Source: Chrysomallon squamiferum (taxonomy: Eukaryota; Mollusca; Gastropoda; Neomphalida; Peltospiridae). Taken from it: DNA of 64,000 nucleotides. The notes under the pieces are model-generated. The model saw only the letters and a program-made list of their open reading frames with translations. It ran no database searches and was not told where the DNA came from. A program made the position numbers and the translations under genes. Below, one piece after another: positions 1-10,752 of this stretch (positions are counted from its first letter, which is position 1; each line of letters begins with the position of its first letter). Where the stretch lies: NCBI GenBank assembly GCA_012295275.1, contig CM022677.1, positions 172,069-236,068 of the forward strand, given 5' to 3'.

Positions 1-1012
1 TCTTTAACAGGAAGGTTAATTATTTTTCAACTATTATTATTTTTTTGGGGGGTGGGGGTTGGTACAACAACTCTTTTTCTAAATTATTTCTGAGTAAAAA
101 ATCTACAAAGAAGTTAATTTTATTTCTTTATAAATACAAATATCAAAAATGAGGCTTATTTTAAGAAACAAAATTATACATAAAATTAAAATAATAATAT
201 TTTCTGACTATATATATAAATATATATAAATTTATATTTTATATACATACAAACTTATATATATCAAAACCTTTTCAGTAATTTACATCACTCATGAAAA
301 TGTATTTTAGTTTTCTTCCCTGAATGTAATTTTTAGTAATTAAAATAAACTATATTCTAAACTAAAATTATTATATCTTTCAAATAATTATAATTTTTTT
401 TATTATTATTACACAATTATACATTATGAAGATAATAATAATTTTTTGTAAATCACTATAACATATATAAATATAGATAATCTTAATTGGTACTATTTTC
501 AGTAATTTATGTTATATATATATATATTGTTTTTTATATATACATATGTCTGGTTTAGACAAGTGTCCTCTCTACCCAGATTCATCTGATCAATATTACT
601 ATAACCTGCTAAACTAATAAATATATCCAAAGCAAAATATATAAACAAAGCTAGTGAATATAAAAAGCAAGATAATATCTTTAAGAAAAAATATAAAAAC
701 ATACCTAGTTACAAAAACAAAAATAATAATAATAATTTAAAAATAAATAAATAGAGACAATTATAAAAAAAAAAAAAAAAAAAAAAACCAAGAGAAATAA
801 AAGAGAGAAAGAACAGTATTTATTTCTAAATTAAAAATCGTGACATCAGCATGCAGTTTCTTCCAAAATAAATTTTCACCAACATGTTGGTAAGAAGAGA
901 GCAAGTTTTTTGTTTTTATTTTATTCTAGCAGATATTCCTCTCAGTTTATATCAGAGATTAAATTGATGAATTATTCTAATTAGACGATCAGAATAATGG
1001 AATGGTGTGTGT

Positions 1013-1044
<32 letters not shown>

Positions 1045-1600
1045 TTGTGTGTGTGTGCACTTAAAGCTTCCAGGATTAATAGATACAAATAGTGACTCCA
1101 CGGTTATGAATTAAATTAAATAACGTCCTGTAGGAAATACTAGGTAAATGAAATAATGTTTGATTAAAGGCACTAAACAGAATGATCAGCATGAAACAGA
1201 ATAATTAGTAATTCAGAGGTTTGTATACAGTTGAACTTGCATAATCACTGATTCTGATGTATTTATCTTTTTATTTTTAACTTTAAGTAATGTATATGAA
1301 AGAGAGAGAGAATTATATTTTGACACAAGGAAAACTTTTTTGTATTATTTTCAGTATAATTTAAAATATTTATATATAAATATAGTTTATTAACAAAACC
1401 AAGAGTTTAGTGTTTAATATACACATCATTATAAACAAATTATATACAACATCTATTGTAGCAGATATATCTCATTAGGCAATCTACTGATATATACTGT
1501 AGCTCTAAATATTCGGACGCACTTTTTGCGATGGATTCTCAAAACCTTTATGAAAATAGCAGATACTCCAGGAAGAGGGAGACACGGATCCTGTATTACC
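1..1600. other. AT-rich non-coding stretch with a GT microsatellite
   Basis: No supportable gene is seen. The stretch is A/T-rich with a poly(A) run near 768-787 and an interrupted (GT)n tract at about 1004-1057. The longest reading frame here (minus, 499-702) is low-complexity and hydrophobic with no family motif, so I treat it as chance. Confidence 0.7.
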
Positions 1601-1622
1601 TACATGGTGAAGAAACTCTTAC

Positions 1623-1687
1623 CTTATTAAATTATCAGTTTCAGCAGATGAAGTGATTTTAAAAGATTTTAAGAATGCGAGTTCCAT
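1623..1687 (-). CDS. Candidate first coding exon of an unknown minus-strand gene
   Basis: On the minus strand an ATG at 1687 opens a frame beginning MELAFLKSFK and ending at 1623, where the sequence reads AAG|GTAAGAG, a near-consensus splice donor. The exon would hold 21 codons plus 2 bases (phase 2). The sequence just upstream is richer in CpG than its surroundings and holds a CRE-like TGACGTCA at 1759-1766, as a promoter would. The rest of the gene would lie leftward, possibly outside the window, because no matching acceptor exon was found between 1 and 1620. The product is unknown. The support is the donor, the open frame and the context only. Confidence 0.35.
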
Positions 1688-1689
1688 TC

Positions 1690-1800
1690 AGTTTGTTTAC
1701 GAAACTTTCAGCTACTTTGTGTAGGAACGCCAGTCGCACTGTCTTCACAGCGCTTAACTGACGTCACAAAACTCGAGCGAAAATTGACAAAATAAAATTA
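1690..1800 (-). promoter_or_regulatory. Possible promoter/5' leader with CRE-like site
   Basis: A short patch with more CpG than its surroundings contains TGACGTCA (1759-1766), a full CRE palindrome, immediately upstream of the candidate first exon at 1623-1687. The promoter role is inferred. No TATA box was assigned. Confidence 0.3.
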
Positions 1801-1981
1801 AAAAATTAAACGTCGGACCCGATTCAAATGTTCCACAAAAAAGTTTTGCCTCAGCAGGATCAGTTATGAGCGATTTCTTTTCTCTTCTTTTCTTTTTATT
1901 GTAAATAATAAATTTTATTGACCTAATTCAAACAAAGATTCAAATTTTAATAGTTTGAACACGATGTCAGGTGCCCCGAAT

Positions 1982-2015
1982 CATTAGTTTAACCATCTGA
2001 CTGGTTAAACTAATG
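1982..2015. repeat. Perfect 14-bp inverted repeat (hairpin)
   Basis: CATTAGTTTAACCA (1982-1995) is followed by a 6-base spacer and its exact reverse complement (2002-2015). It could be a MITE remnant, a small structured RNA or a cruciform site. No neighbouring target-site duplication is evident. Confidence 0.8.
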
Positions 2016-2239
2016 TTTATATAAACAATGTAGATATTTTTATTTATTTATTTATTTATTTAAAAATAGTACAAATTAATATTATTTTCTAAAGAGATAC
2101 TGTATTATTTTTTTTCTTATTATCTTTGCTAACAATAAATATTTTGAGATGATATTATTGTAAAAATATAGTCTAAGCACATTTTAGATATTCAACATAT
2201 CATTCATATTTCTGTTTCACTTGTTCATATTTTTTGTCT

Positions 2240-2244
<5 letters not shown>

Positions 2245-2326
<82 letters not shown>
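2245..2326. repeat. (CT)n microsatellite
   Basis: About 41 uninterrupted CT dinucleotides. It belongs to a recurrent class of CT/AG tracts across the window, several of which terminate longer dispersed repeats. Confidence 0.98.
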
Positions 2327-2329
<3 letters not shown>

Positions 2330-2581
2330 CTTTCAAAATACCATAAAATTCTATGACTATCTATTTTAGAAATTTTTCGTGTTAATTGAAAGATTATATT
2401 TATTTCAGGCAGCAGAGTTTTACTACCAGACTGTGAACAGACAGTGGTTATTTAGATGTTATAATTACTAATGCTGATAGTTTTAAAAATAAATAAAAAA
2501 TTTTCAATTTATATTGTTGGCTTGTTATTCGTTGAACACATTTGTGTATCAGTTTGCCAGAAAATCTTCCGCTTGTGAATG

Positions 2582-3148
2582 TCACTTGTATGATGAATGT
2601 TCACTCGGCCTGTCAACAAAGAGCCTGGGAACTACTGAATTAATGATCACGTCGAGAGTGGTGGGTGTTACGGGTTCTTGTTTCACAGAATGATCTAGCG
2701 GCAAGGTTGCCAAATAACGCGAGTTCCTTTTCTTTCTTACTAAAAGCCCCGATAATTTTTTGATAGGATAGAACTGTGGATTAATGTGACCGATAACAAT
2801 ATTTCTATTCATCTGTATTGAATGTTCAGTGCTAGTGCTAATACAGTTTTTGAGAATAGTATTTATAATTTTCATTGCGTTATTATTACTCTTATATTCA
2901 GTCGTTTCAGAAAAACATTTGGTTAAATAAGTGCACACTTCAACATCACCTCTATCTCTAAAAATGTATCCTTTTCCTGAGAACTTCATAATAATTATTG
3001 TAAACACTCGTGTGAAAATAACTGTGATTTCTTCAAGTGAGGATAATGTAAATTCTCTTAACACACTTGATCGCTGACTATCAATCAGAAAACAAAATAC
3101 CTGAATTAATATAAGGAACATGTTTTTATTAGTTTGCGTACATTTCAA
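2582..3148 (-). CDS. Hypothetical ORF, possibly secreted (188 codons)
   Basis: An uninterrupted minus-strand frame of 188 codons, unusually long for this AT-rich DNA and not made of a simple repeat. A second ATG at codon 10 is followed by a hydrophobic run (MFLILIQVFCFLI) that could act as a signal peptide or anchor. The middle has a few cysteines and no recognisable domain. The C-terminal third is polar. I do not recognise the family. It could be a single-exon gene, one exon, or a relic inside a repeat, since the region to its right (3250-3540) is a dispersed repeat. No promoter or polyadenylation signal was assigned. Confidence 0.35.
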   Translation of the reverse strand: MKCTQTNKNMFLILIQVFCFLIDSQRSSVLREFTLSSLEEITVIFTRVFTIIIMKFSGKGYIFRDRGDVEVCTYLTKCFSETTEYKSNNNAMKIINTILKNCISTSTEHSIQMNRNIVIGHINPQFYPIKKLSGLLVRKKRNSRYLATLPLDHSVKQEPVTPTTLDVIINSVVPRLFVDRPSEHSSYK

Positions 3149-3249
3149 TAAAAATATTGAGTCCTTTTTTCACATTCGCAGTTTACAAAAGACACTTTAC
3201 TTACACATTTATATTCACAAAATAAACTTAAATAGGATAATGTTTTCTA

Positions 3250-3540
3250 TAGTGTATAAAATATTTAAGTTCCACGTACAGTAAAATTACGGCTTTTTAT
3301 TATACGATTTAATATTAGAAAGTAAAATATTACGTTACTTTTAATAAAATGAACGTTTCGTATCTTATCTCACGTTAGTTGCACAAAGTTCTGCTGTATA
3401 TTCATACAGTTCTTTTTATAATATTGTTAATTCAAAAAGATCACCCGCTGTATTTTCCAAAACAATGTGTTAATATTACCGCCGCACCTCTGTTGAGAAA
3501 CTAATGACGTCTAATACAGACAGTGACTGAGGTGGTAAAG
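3250..3540 (-). repeat. Dispersed repeat, copy 1 (partner at 57.9-58.1 kb)
   Basis: About 290 bp match 57885-58080. The shared block includes a stretch around 3443-3533 in which the minus-strand reading SLSVLDVISFSTEV is kept in both copies. Copy 1 has roughly 100 extra bases (about 3340-3443). Both copies begin just after an AG that looks like a splice acceptor. Confidence 0.75.
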
Positions 3541-3715
3541 TTAATCCTAGTTGTTCAGTGAAACATGTTTCTAATGTTTGTAATTTGTCACATGCGCCCT
3601 CTTTATTTCTCGATATATTTTTGACGTCACATACAAAGTTATTGTTATTTAAAAAAACAAACATTATAACACTGAAGCTCCATCTATATTTCTGAATATA
3701 AACAAGTGAAATCAT
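3476..3715 (-). CDS. Hypothetical small cysteine-containing ORF or exon
   Basis: A 79-codon minus-strand frame. It opens with a hydrophobic segment containing a second methionine (MFVFLNNNN) and continues with three cysteines in the pattern C-x12-C-x7-C, like a small secreted protein. The last 15 codons lie in a dispersed repeat also present near 58 kb. An acceptor-like CCTCAG sits exactly at that repeat boundary, so the last part may be a separate exon. No family is recognised. Confidence 0.3.
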   Translation of the reverse strand: MISLVYIQKYRWSFSVIMFVFLNNNNFVCDVKNISRNKEGACDKLQTLETCFTEQLGLTLPPQSLSVLDVISFSTEVRR

Positions 3716-3729
3716 ACCTGTAATTTTCA

Positions 3730-4329
3730 GAATAATTTGTCATGCAGCACCTCAGATTGTATTGATAATTATATATTGATTTTCTTTTTCTAGACAGGTA
3801 TGTATTGAAAAGCTGAGGTTACATTGTTAGATAATAGCAAATAATTAATTATATGTGAAGTCATATTCATCTTAATATTTCTAGTTGAGAAGTACAGTGA
3901 ATATTCAGAAATAAAAATATCGCTACCAGATAAAACGATATTTCTTTAGCAGCTGTATTAATGTGATATTTCTCAACGGAGTTTGTGTTGTTTACTACAT
4001 TAAGGCAGAATAATTTGTAATCAGCAAAACTAACGTAGTGTTTTTGTTAAGAAAATACACTATTTACACTGGTAATTTTACGCTGCTTAATTTTTACACA
4101 TCATAACTGTCTAACTAGTATTACTTGTTACTAGCTTGATCCACAGAATATACTGAATGGTATCCTGAAAGATAACAGTGGATTCTTCAGTAGTCCAGTC
4201 AGTCTGCATGAGGAACATCGTGGGATCCAGCACAAATTGTAATATATATATATATATTTTAATACAGAATGAACACGGTCAGAAAACGTGGAATAAAAAA
4301 CGAAAAGGAATAATGAGGAGTACACCAGT
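3730..4329. other. AT-rich stretch without a supportable gene
   Basis: Nothing with coding character is seen. The minus-strand frame at 4131-4352 overlaps the start of the satellite that follows and is considered spurious. Confidence 0.6.
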
Positions 4330-5900
4330 AACGTTAGGAACAACGCCGGCATGATGGCAATGAAGCCGATATTAATAGAAATATTAATAACATACTTTAA
4401 TATAGAATGCGCACGTTACAAAATAAGAATAAAAGCGAAAAAGGATAGTGAAGTGTACACCAAGATGTTAAGAACAATGCTGGAACGACGGCAATGACGG
4501 CCTCTTGAATAGAAAGAGTAATGATATTTTTTAACGTGGGATGTGTCACTCATTGCAATAGTTAATAAAAGTCAGAAGAATAAGGTGAAATATACCGAGA
4601 ACATTAAGAACAACTCCGTAACGATGGTAATGATGGTGTATTAATAGAGATAACAATAATATATTTTTGTACAGGACGGGCACGGTGAGAGAATAAGAAT
4701 AACAGAGAATAAAAAAACGAAAAGGAACAACGTCAAGAACAACACCCGTACCACGGGAACTACGGCGAAATTAACAGAAATTACAATTAATATATTTTAA
4801 TAGGTGATGCGCGTGCCGTGAAAGTATGAGTAATAATTAGTGAAAAGCGCTAAATAATATCAAGAATATATTCTAATATATAATATGCGCACTAAGATGG
4901 TAAGAATAACAGCTAATAAAAAGAGTAAGAGAATAATGAAAAATAACAAAATCTTTAGGAATAATCAGTTTACGACGGCAACGATGGTGACATTAATATA
5001 AATCGTATTAATAGTTTTTAACGTGAGCTGTGGACACTAAGAAAGTGTGAAAAATAGTTAATAAAAAGGAAAATAATAAAGAGAAGTACACATAGAATGT
5101 TGAGAACAACGCCGTTACCGGCGACATTAATATAAATTACAACAATATAATTTAATAGGTGATGTGCCCGCTGAGAAAGTTTGAGGAATAAATAGTGAAA
5201 AGCGCTAAAGAATATTGAGAAGTATGAATAATAGTTAATAAAAATAAAAATAAAAATTGAGAGAATTAAGTGACCTTTTATATGACAAACACGGATGTGC
5301 ACTCCATCGTATCTGATAACCAGTGTGTGTGAAATAACAGTGAAAAGTCTACTCAGCCACCGAAAATAATCAAAAATGATCTTAAACAGCAAGAGCCTGC
5401 GCATGTATTATTTCATAAAACTAATTATGTATTTCAATATATATAGATTAGAGCTAATTCCATAAATATCTCATAAATAAAATTTTTGCATAGTACGGAC
5501 TTATCAAGGGTACAAAAGTGAAATAATTGTTTCGGGCTACAAAAATTAAAATATTTGACAAATAATAATAATAACAACAACAACAATAATAATAATCATA
5601 ATCATAAAATCAACAAATATTCAGTGTTATTCAGTGTTAGTACTAAATAATAATTTTCCTTAAACGTTTTTCTTTCGCGTTCGATGTGAATAATTATATA
5701 AAATTATTCACTTCGAACGTTGAAAACAACGCTGTTACGTTGGTAGCGACGGCGACATTAATAGACATATTAATAATATAGGATGTACACACTGAGATGG
5801 TAAGAATAATAGCTGATAAAAAGAGAAAAAGAATAATGATAAGTACACCCAAAACATTAGGAACAACCCCTTTCCGACGGCAACGACGGCAGCTCTACTG
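4330..5900 (+). repeat. Degenerate satellite of about 140-bp units, locus 1
   Basis: About ten diverged units recur in order: a core like AACAACGCCGTTACGACGG, then GCGACATTAATAGAAAT, then ATATTTTAATAGGTGATG or GTGGGATGTGGACACTAAG, then AATAGTTAATAAAAAGCG. The same family occurs at 15960-16520 and 58200-58760 in the same orientation and at 56040-56620 in reverse. The CpG-rich core stands out against the AT-rich background. Reading frames inside it are incidental. Confidence 0.8.
5678..5719. repeat. 18-bp inverted repeat (hairpin), one mismatch
   Basis: CGTTCGATGTGAATAATT (5678-5695), a 6-base loop, then AATTATTCACTTCGAACG (5702-5719). Seventeen of 18 positions pair. It lies within the satellite region. 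Confidence 0.75.
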
Positions 5901-6514
5901 TTCATACAGATTTTTAACCGTTACATGCATAAATGAATATCTCTAACAGTCATATATTTTATTTTATTTATTATTATTGTTATTATTAATATTCTGTGCG
6001 TGTTTTCTCTCTTTAACTTTCAAACCTGGCTACGCCTCTAATGGTTGCTGAGGATATAAAATAGTCTTAATTTTACAGTTTACATGTTCATAACTTGAAA
6101 CCCTGTACTTGCGTTTTAATAAGACTGATACTGATTACATAATTATACGCACAGTTAAAGATTATAAAACAGAAAATGATGCTGCCCGACTGGAATAACA
6201 ATGTAAGGACAAATTCAGGTAATTTATTTATTTATTTATTACTCTTTTTTTGTACATTATAGCGTCCATATACGCTAATCAACATTAATTTCAACAAATA
6301 AAAATGAAACAAATAAAAGACTAGAAGCACACGTTTAATCGTTTTGTTTGTCAGATATTCTGCAAAATAATTTGACGTCGAAATCCTGAAATTCTTTGAT
6401 TGAGGGTCTAGGGGAAGTAACTCTAAATAATAACAACGACAATCCCGCTAAGATACGAGGTATCAAAGGAAGTTTGTAACTTGAAAAATAATAAGAAAAA
6501 CCAGAAATAATTGT

Positions 6515-6825
6515 CTTTGGATGGAAAGTAAAATTAGAAGCCAACTTCTGTACCATGTTTATATATTTTATCTTTATATAATCTATCTTTATATATTCTA
6601 AGTTTATATATTTTATCTACTCATAATGACATAAATAGAATTTTTGATTGAAAGTAAAATGTAGAAGCCAACTTCTATACAATGGTATAGTATCTAAGTT
6701 TATATATTTTATCTACTCATAATGACGTTATTTGAATTCTTGATTGAAAGTAAAATGTAGAAGCCAACTTCTATCAAAGTTTATATATTTTATCTACTAA
6801 TAATGACGTTAATTGAATTCTTAGC
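6515..6825. repeat. Three-copy tandem repeat of about 95-120 bp
   Basis: The block TTGATTGAAAGTAAAATGTA, AGAAGCCAACTTCT (itself a short dyad), then AAGTTTATATATTTTATCTA and AATGACGTTA occurs three times. It is preceded by extra copies of the TTTATATATTCT segment. It is non-coding. Confidence 0.75.
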
Positions 6826-7169
6826 AGAGATATTGGTAGTATGGTCCAAATGCTCCATAATTTAATGGGTGCAAACTACACCTGAATGTTGTTTTCTGCT
6901 GGTTCTGACACGGGGAATATTGCCAATTAGAAAAATTAATACATTAATTTTTTACCGAATTATAATTTTAGTTTATTATGCATAAAAATAATCCAGTTTG
7001 AATAATTAAGTTGAAAAGGCGCGTTACATCAATGTTTGGTAATACGAACAACCATCTTTATCTTTTTCAGTGTAAGTCATAAAAAGTTCAGAAAACAGAT
7101 GTAAAATAATTGAATTTGGAAATTTAAAAACTTCCGTGAGCTCTCGGAAACCTCCGATCAAAATCCAAG

Positions 7170-7248
7170 ATGGCAGCGTCGAATGCCGTTCAGTGTTTAC
7201 AAACTTTTAAACACGTATTCCTTCATAACGCAATCAATTCTGTTCAAA
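7170..7248 (+). CDS. Candidate first coding exon of the coiled-coil gene
   Basis: ATG at 7170, followed by MAASNAVQCLQTFKH and eleven more codons, ends at CAAA|GTAATT in phase 1. The flanking sequence 7130-7200 is CpG-richer than its surroundings, consistent with a promoter/first exon. The frame otherwise stays open to a TAA near 7272. Its phase matches the exon at 9130. Confidence 0.45.
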
Positions 7249-10200
7249 GTAATTTGGAGAAATATGGCATTTAATTACATAGTAGATGTCTATTATTGAG
7301 TATAAACTGCTGCAAAGGTAGAAACCTTTTTTCTTTTCTTTTGGTAACTTTGACGTCGTACCATATCGAGCCCGTTTCGTACTATATATATATTTTTTTT
7401 TTTCAGATATTATTATCGTTCCTATTGGTCCATGCTAATTAGAATTAATTTATATTTGACTACTGACCATCTAAAATGATATTTGTTTACATTGTTGTTG
7501 TTTCTTAAATTGACTGTCATCTGCCTGAATAACAGAGTTGTTGTTATCAAACATAAAGAAGAACGCAGATTACCTCATTTATATTTCAGTAAAAGAAATG
7601 TTCTAATAATTTCTAATAATTATTATTATTATCATGATGATTATTATGATTATGATTATTGTTATTTAAATTTGATATTGATACTACTGCTACTACTACT
7701 ACTACACTACTACTACTACTACTACTACTACTAATAATAATAATAATCATCATCAACATTTAATTTAGCTTTCATTTTTATTTCAAAATTCTTTTCATTT
7801 GGACTGTAATTTGTATTATTTCTTTATCTTGTTACTATTTCAGTAATATTTTATTTTATGACATTTTATTATTTTTATTTTTCTATAATTTATTTATTTA
7901 ATTTATTTGTTTTATTTATTTTAAATATATCTGTGTGTGTGAGTGGATATATATATATATACTATCTGAATTCTTCTGTCTTCTTATGTTTTATTCTTCT
8001 AGTTTCTTCTTATTCCTGTGATATTCATATTTCTTCATTTGTTTTTATTTCTTTTCATTTTTTTATTTTCTTTAAGGTTATTTTATTTTATATTTTTTAA
8101 CCTCTTTACCATGACTATTGTTTCTTGTTATTTTTCTACTTTAGAATTTCTTCAAAATCTTCTTTTTCTTCTTGTCTGTATATACTTTCAGTTATTTTAA
8201 TGATAAGCAAGATTTTTTTTAATATACAATTTACTTTTTCAGTCTCCCAGTTTCTGTACATAGTTCTTATTATTCTTTCTTTTTGTTTCTTTATATTTTA
8301 AATTCTTAATTTTTATTTTAAAGAATTATATTGTTTATTTATTATTTTTTTGTTTGAAGCTACTGACATTCTTATTCTTGTTAATTTTCTTCTTCATTCT
8401 TTCTTACTTATTCTTCATTTCCTAGTGTCTGTGTATTCTTTTATGTTACCATTATTTGTTATTTACTTATTATTTCCTGACATTACTTAAATGATTTCTT
8501 TTAGTTCTTCAGTTGTCTTTCTTTTATCATTTTAATTTCTTTTGTTTTTAATTTTGTTCTCCTGCTCATTTTATTTGAAGAATTAGAATTATTTTCTTTT
8601 TATTATTATGTATGTGTATGTATTTATATTATTATTATAATTTTAATTTTAATTCTAATTTTGATTTATGTATTTATTTATTTATTTGTTTATTTATTTT
8701 TAGTATTAATATTTTCAATCTCTTAACTGCATAATAAGTTATTTTTCTAAATTCGAATAATTCAAATTATTTTATTTTATTATTTATTTATTTATTTATT
8801 TATTATTATTATTGTAATTATTATTTTTTTTTACAAGCTAGTTATAATTCTTTTCATTATTTTATTTTTTCTTCAGGTTTCTTTTTATTCACTTTTTAAA
8901 ACAGACTTTTTTTTTAGTGTTTTAATAAAACAAATTACTTAGTAATATCTCAGAGAATTAATATTTCTGTTACTAGTGTAGATGTTCTGTCTTCCTAATT
9001 CAAAACCTGTTTTCATTGATGATGTCGTATTTCTAGTGTTTGCCAAACAAACCCAAACAATAATGAATATATATACTTTTTTTATTTCTATTTTATTTTA
9101 TTTTATTTGTTTTCACATTACTGACATAGGTTTCACATCACTGAAAAAGAAACAGCAGTTGGCAACAACAACACCAGTACCACCATTAGACCCGAGACAA
9201 ACTGACATCACCACACCAACCACTGAAAACTCAAACTCCTGTGCCAAGGAAGAAACCAGAAACACTTATTGGCAGAGGTACTTTGGTAAAAAATAATGTC
9301 TAAGAAAGAAAGGGAATAGAAAAAGTTTGATTATGTGATTCGACTGACTAATCTTCTTGTGAAACTGGAGTTTTTGTTGAAAGCAGCCAGACCAAGCTTA
9401 AACTGCCACAAGCTTTAACACCAACATATCCACTTAGACACATTTTAAATCTTAGAAAAACATTCAGGTAAATATGTCTGTAAATATGTCTTAGTCTATC
9501 TGTCTGTTTCTCTTTCTGCCTACCTCCTATTTATTTAATTTCTATCTCTGCTTTTCTGTTTGCCTGTATTTCTTTTCTTGAAAATGTGCAGATATATATG
9601 TTTATCTTTCTTACTATGTCTCTACTTACTATATACTTATCTGTTTTTCTGCCTCTATTTTATTGTATCATTTCTTATTTGTTCCTAATTATCATGTTTT
9701 TAGATTTCTTTCTTTTTTCTTCCTTTCTTTTCTTTGTTTTTTAACAATTATTGTCAAAGTTGTAATATTTTGAAGTATAACAAAGAAAGAAAATACTATA
9801 TATTATCTTTCTATAAGTTCTCTTTTGATAATTCTGAACATAAATAGCTTTAGAATCAGTAATTTAAATAATTTTATATTTATTTATAGTTTTAATTTAT
9901 AAAAATGCTCTTAAAACAAGTTTTAGTAGACAGTTGATTATTTATTTTTATTTATTTATAAATATTTCTGCCTATCTTCTGTCTATCTATTTGATGTATG
10001 TATCTATCTTTCATTTATTTATTTTCTTATTAGTTTTAATTTATTTAAAGTCAGTGTAATATGAGTGATGTTGGTCAAAAGATTTGTGTACTGCAGTCAC
10101 AGAAAATTCTTCTCTCACTGAACTTAATATCAGCAGCAATCAGGTGGGTGTGTCAGTAAATAGTCAATCAGAACTCAGCCTGATTAACCAATCAGACTAC

Positions 10201-10367
10201 AGCTAGAGATTAACCAATGAAACCACAGAATGACCAACCAACCAATCTTCAGAGAGAGATCAGCCAATCAGAAAATATTTTTGTACACACTATGCTTATT
10301 TTAATCACTGACATTAAATTATTTTCTGTTTTTGTAGATTCTACACTTTGTGAATTACTATTATTTA

Positions 10368-10413
<46 letters not shown>

Positions 10414-10667
10414 GTTGTTTTTATTTGTTTTTATTACAAGCCGGGATCACTAAATCGTGTACTCAGTTTTTGTCTGCTGTTTTCAATCATCCAAGATGAC
10501 AGCTTTTTATCTGAATATGCAAAACGTAACAACCAAACACTTACTGTTGATGGTTAATTTAGATTTGTAAAATATATATGTATATTACAAATACACACAA
10601 ACTACAAGTAATATTGTAAATTTGAAACATTTAAAATATTTATTATTTTAATAACAGAGATTAATAT

Positions 10668-10752
<85 letters not shown>

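Noticed and set aside
3476-3715. Cysteine spacing suggestive of a small secreted toxin-like peptide
   Set aside because: Only three cysteines, no prepro-peptide layout, and the 3' part is a dispersed repeat. A toxin call is not supported.
5018-5404. 128-codon hydrophobic minus-strand frame
   Set aside because: Contained in the satellite at 4.3-5.9 kb. Hydrophobicity is due to AT-rich antisense codons.
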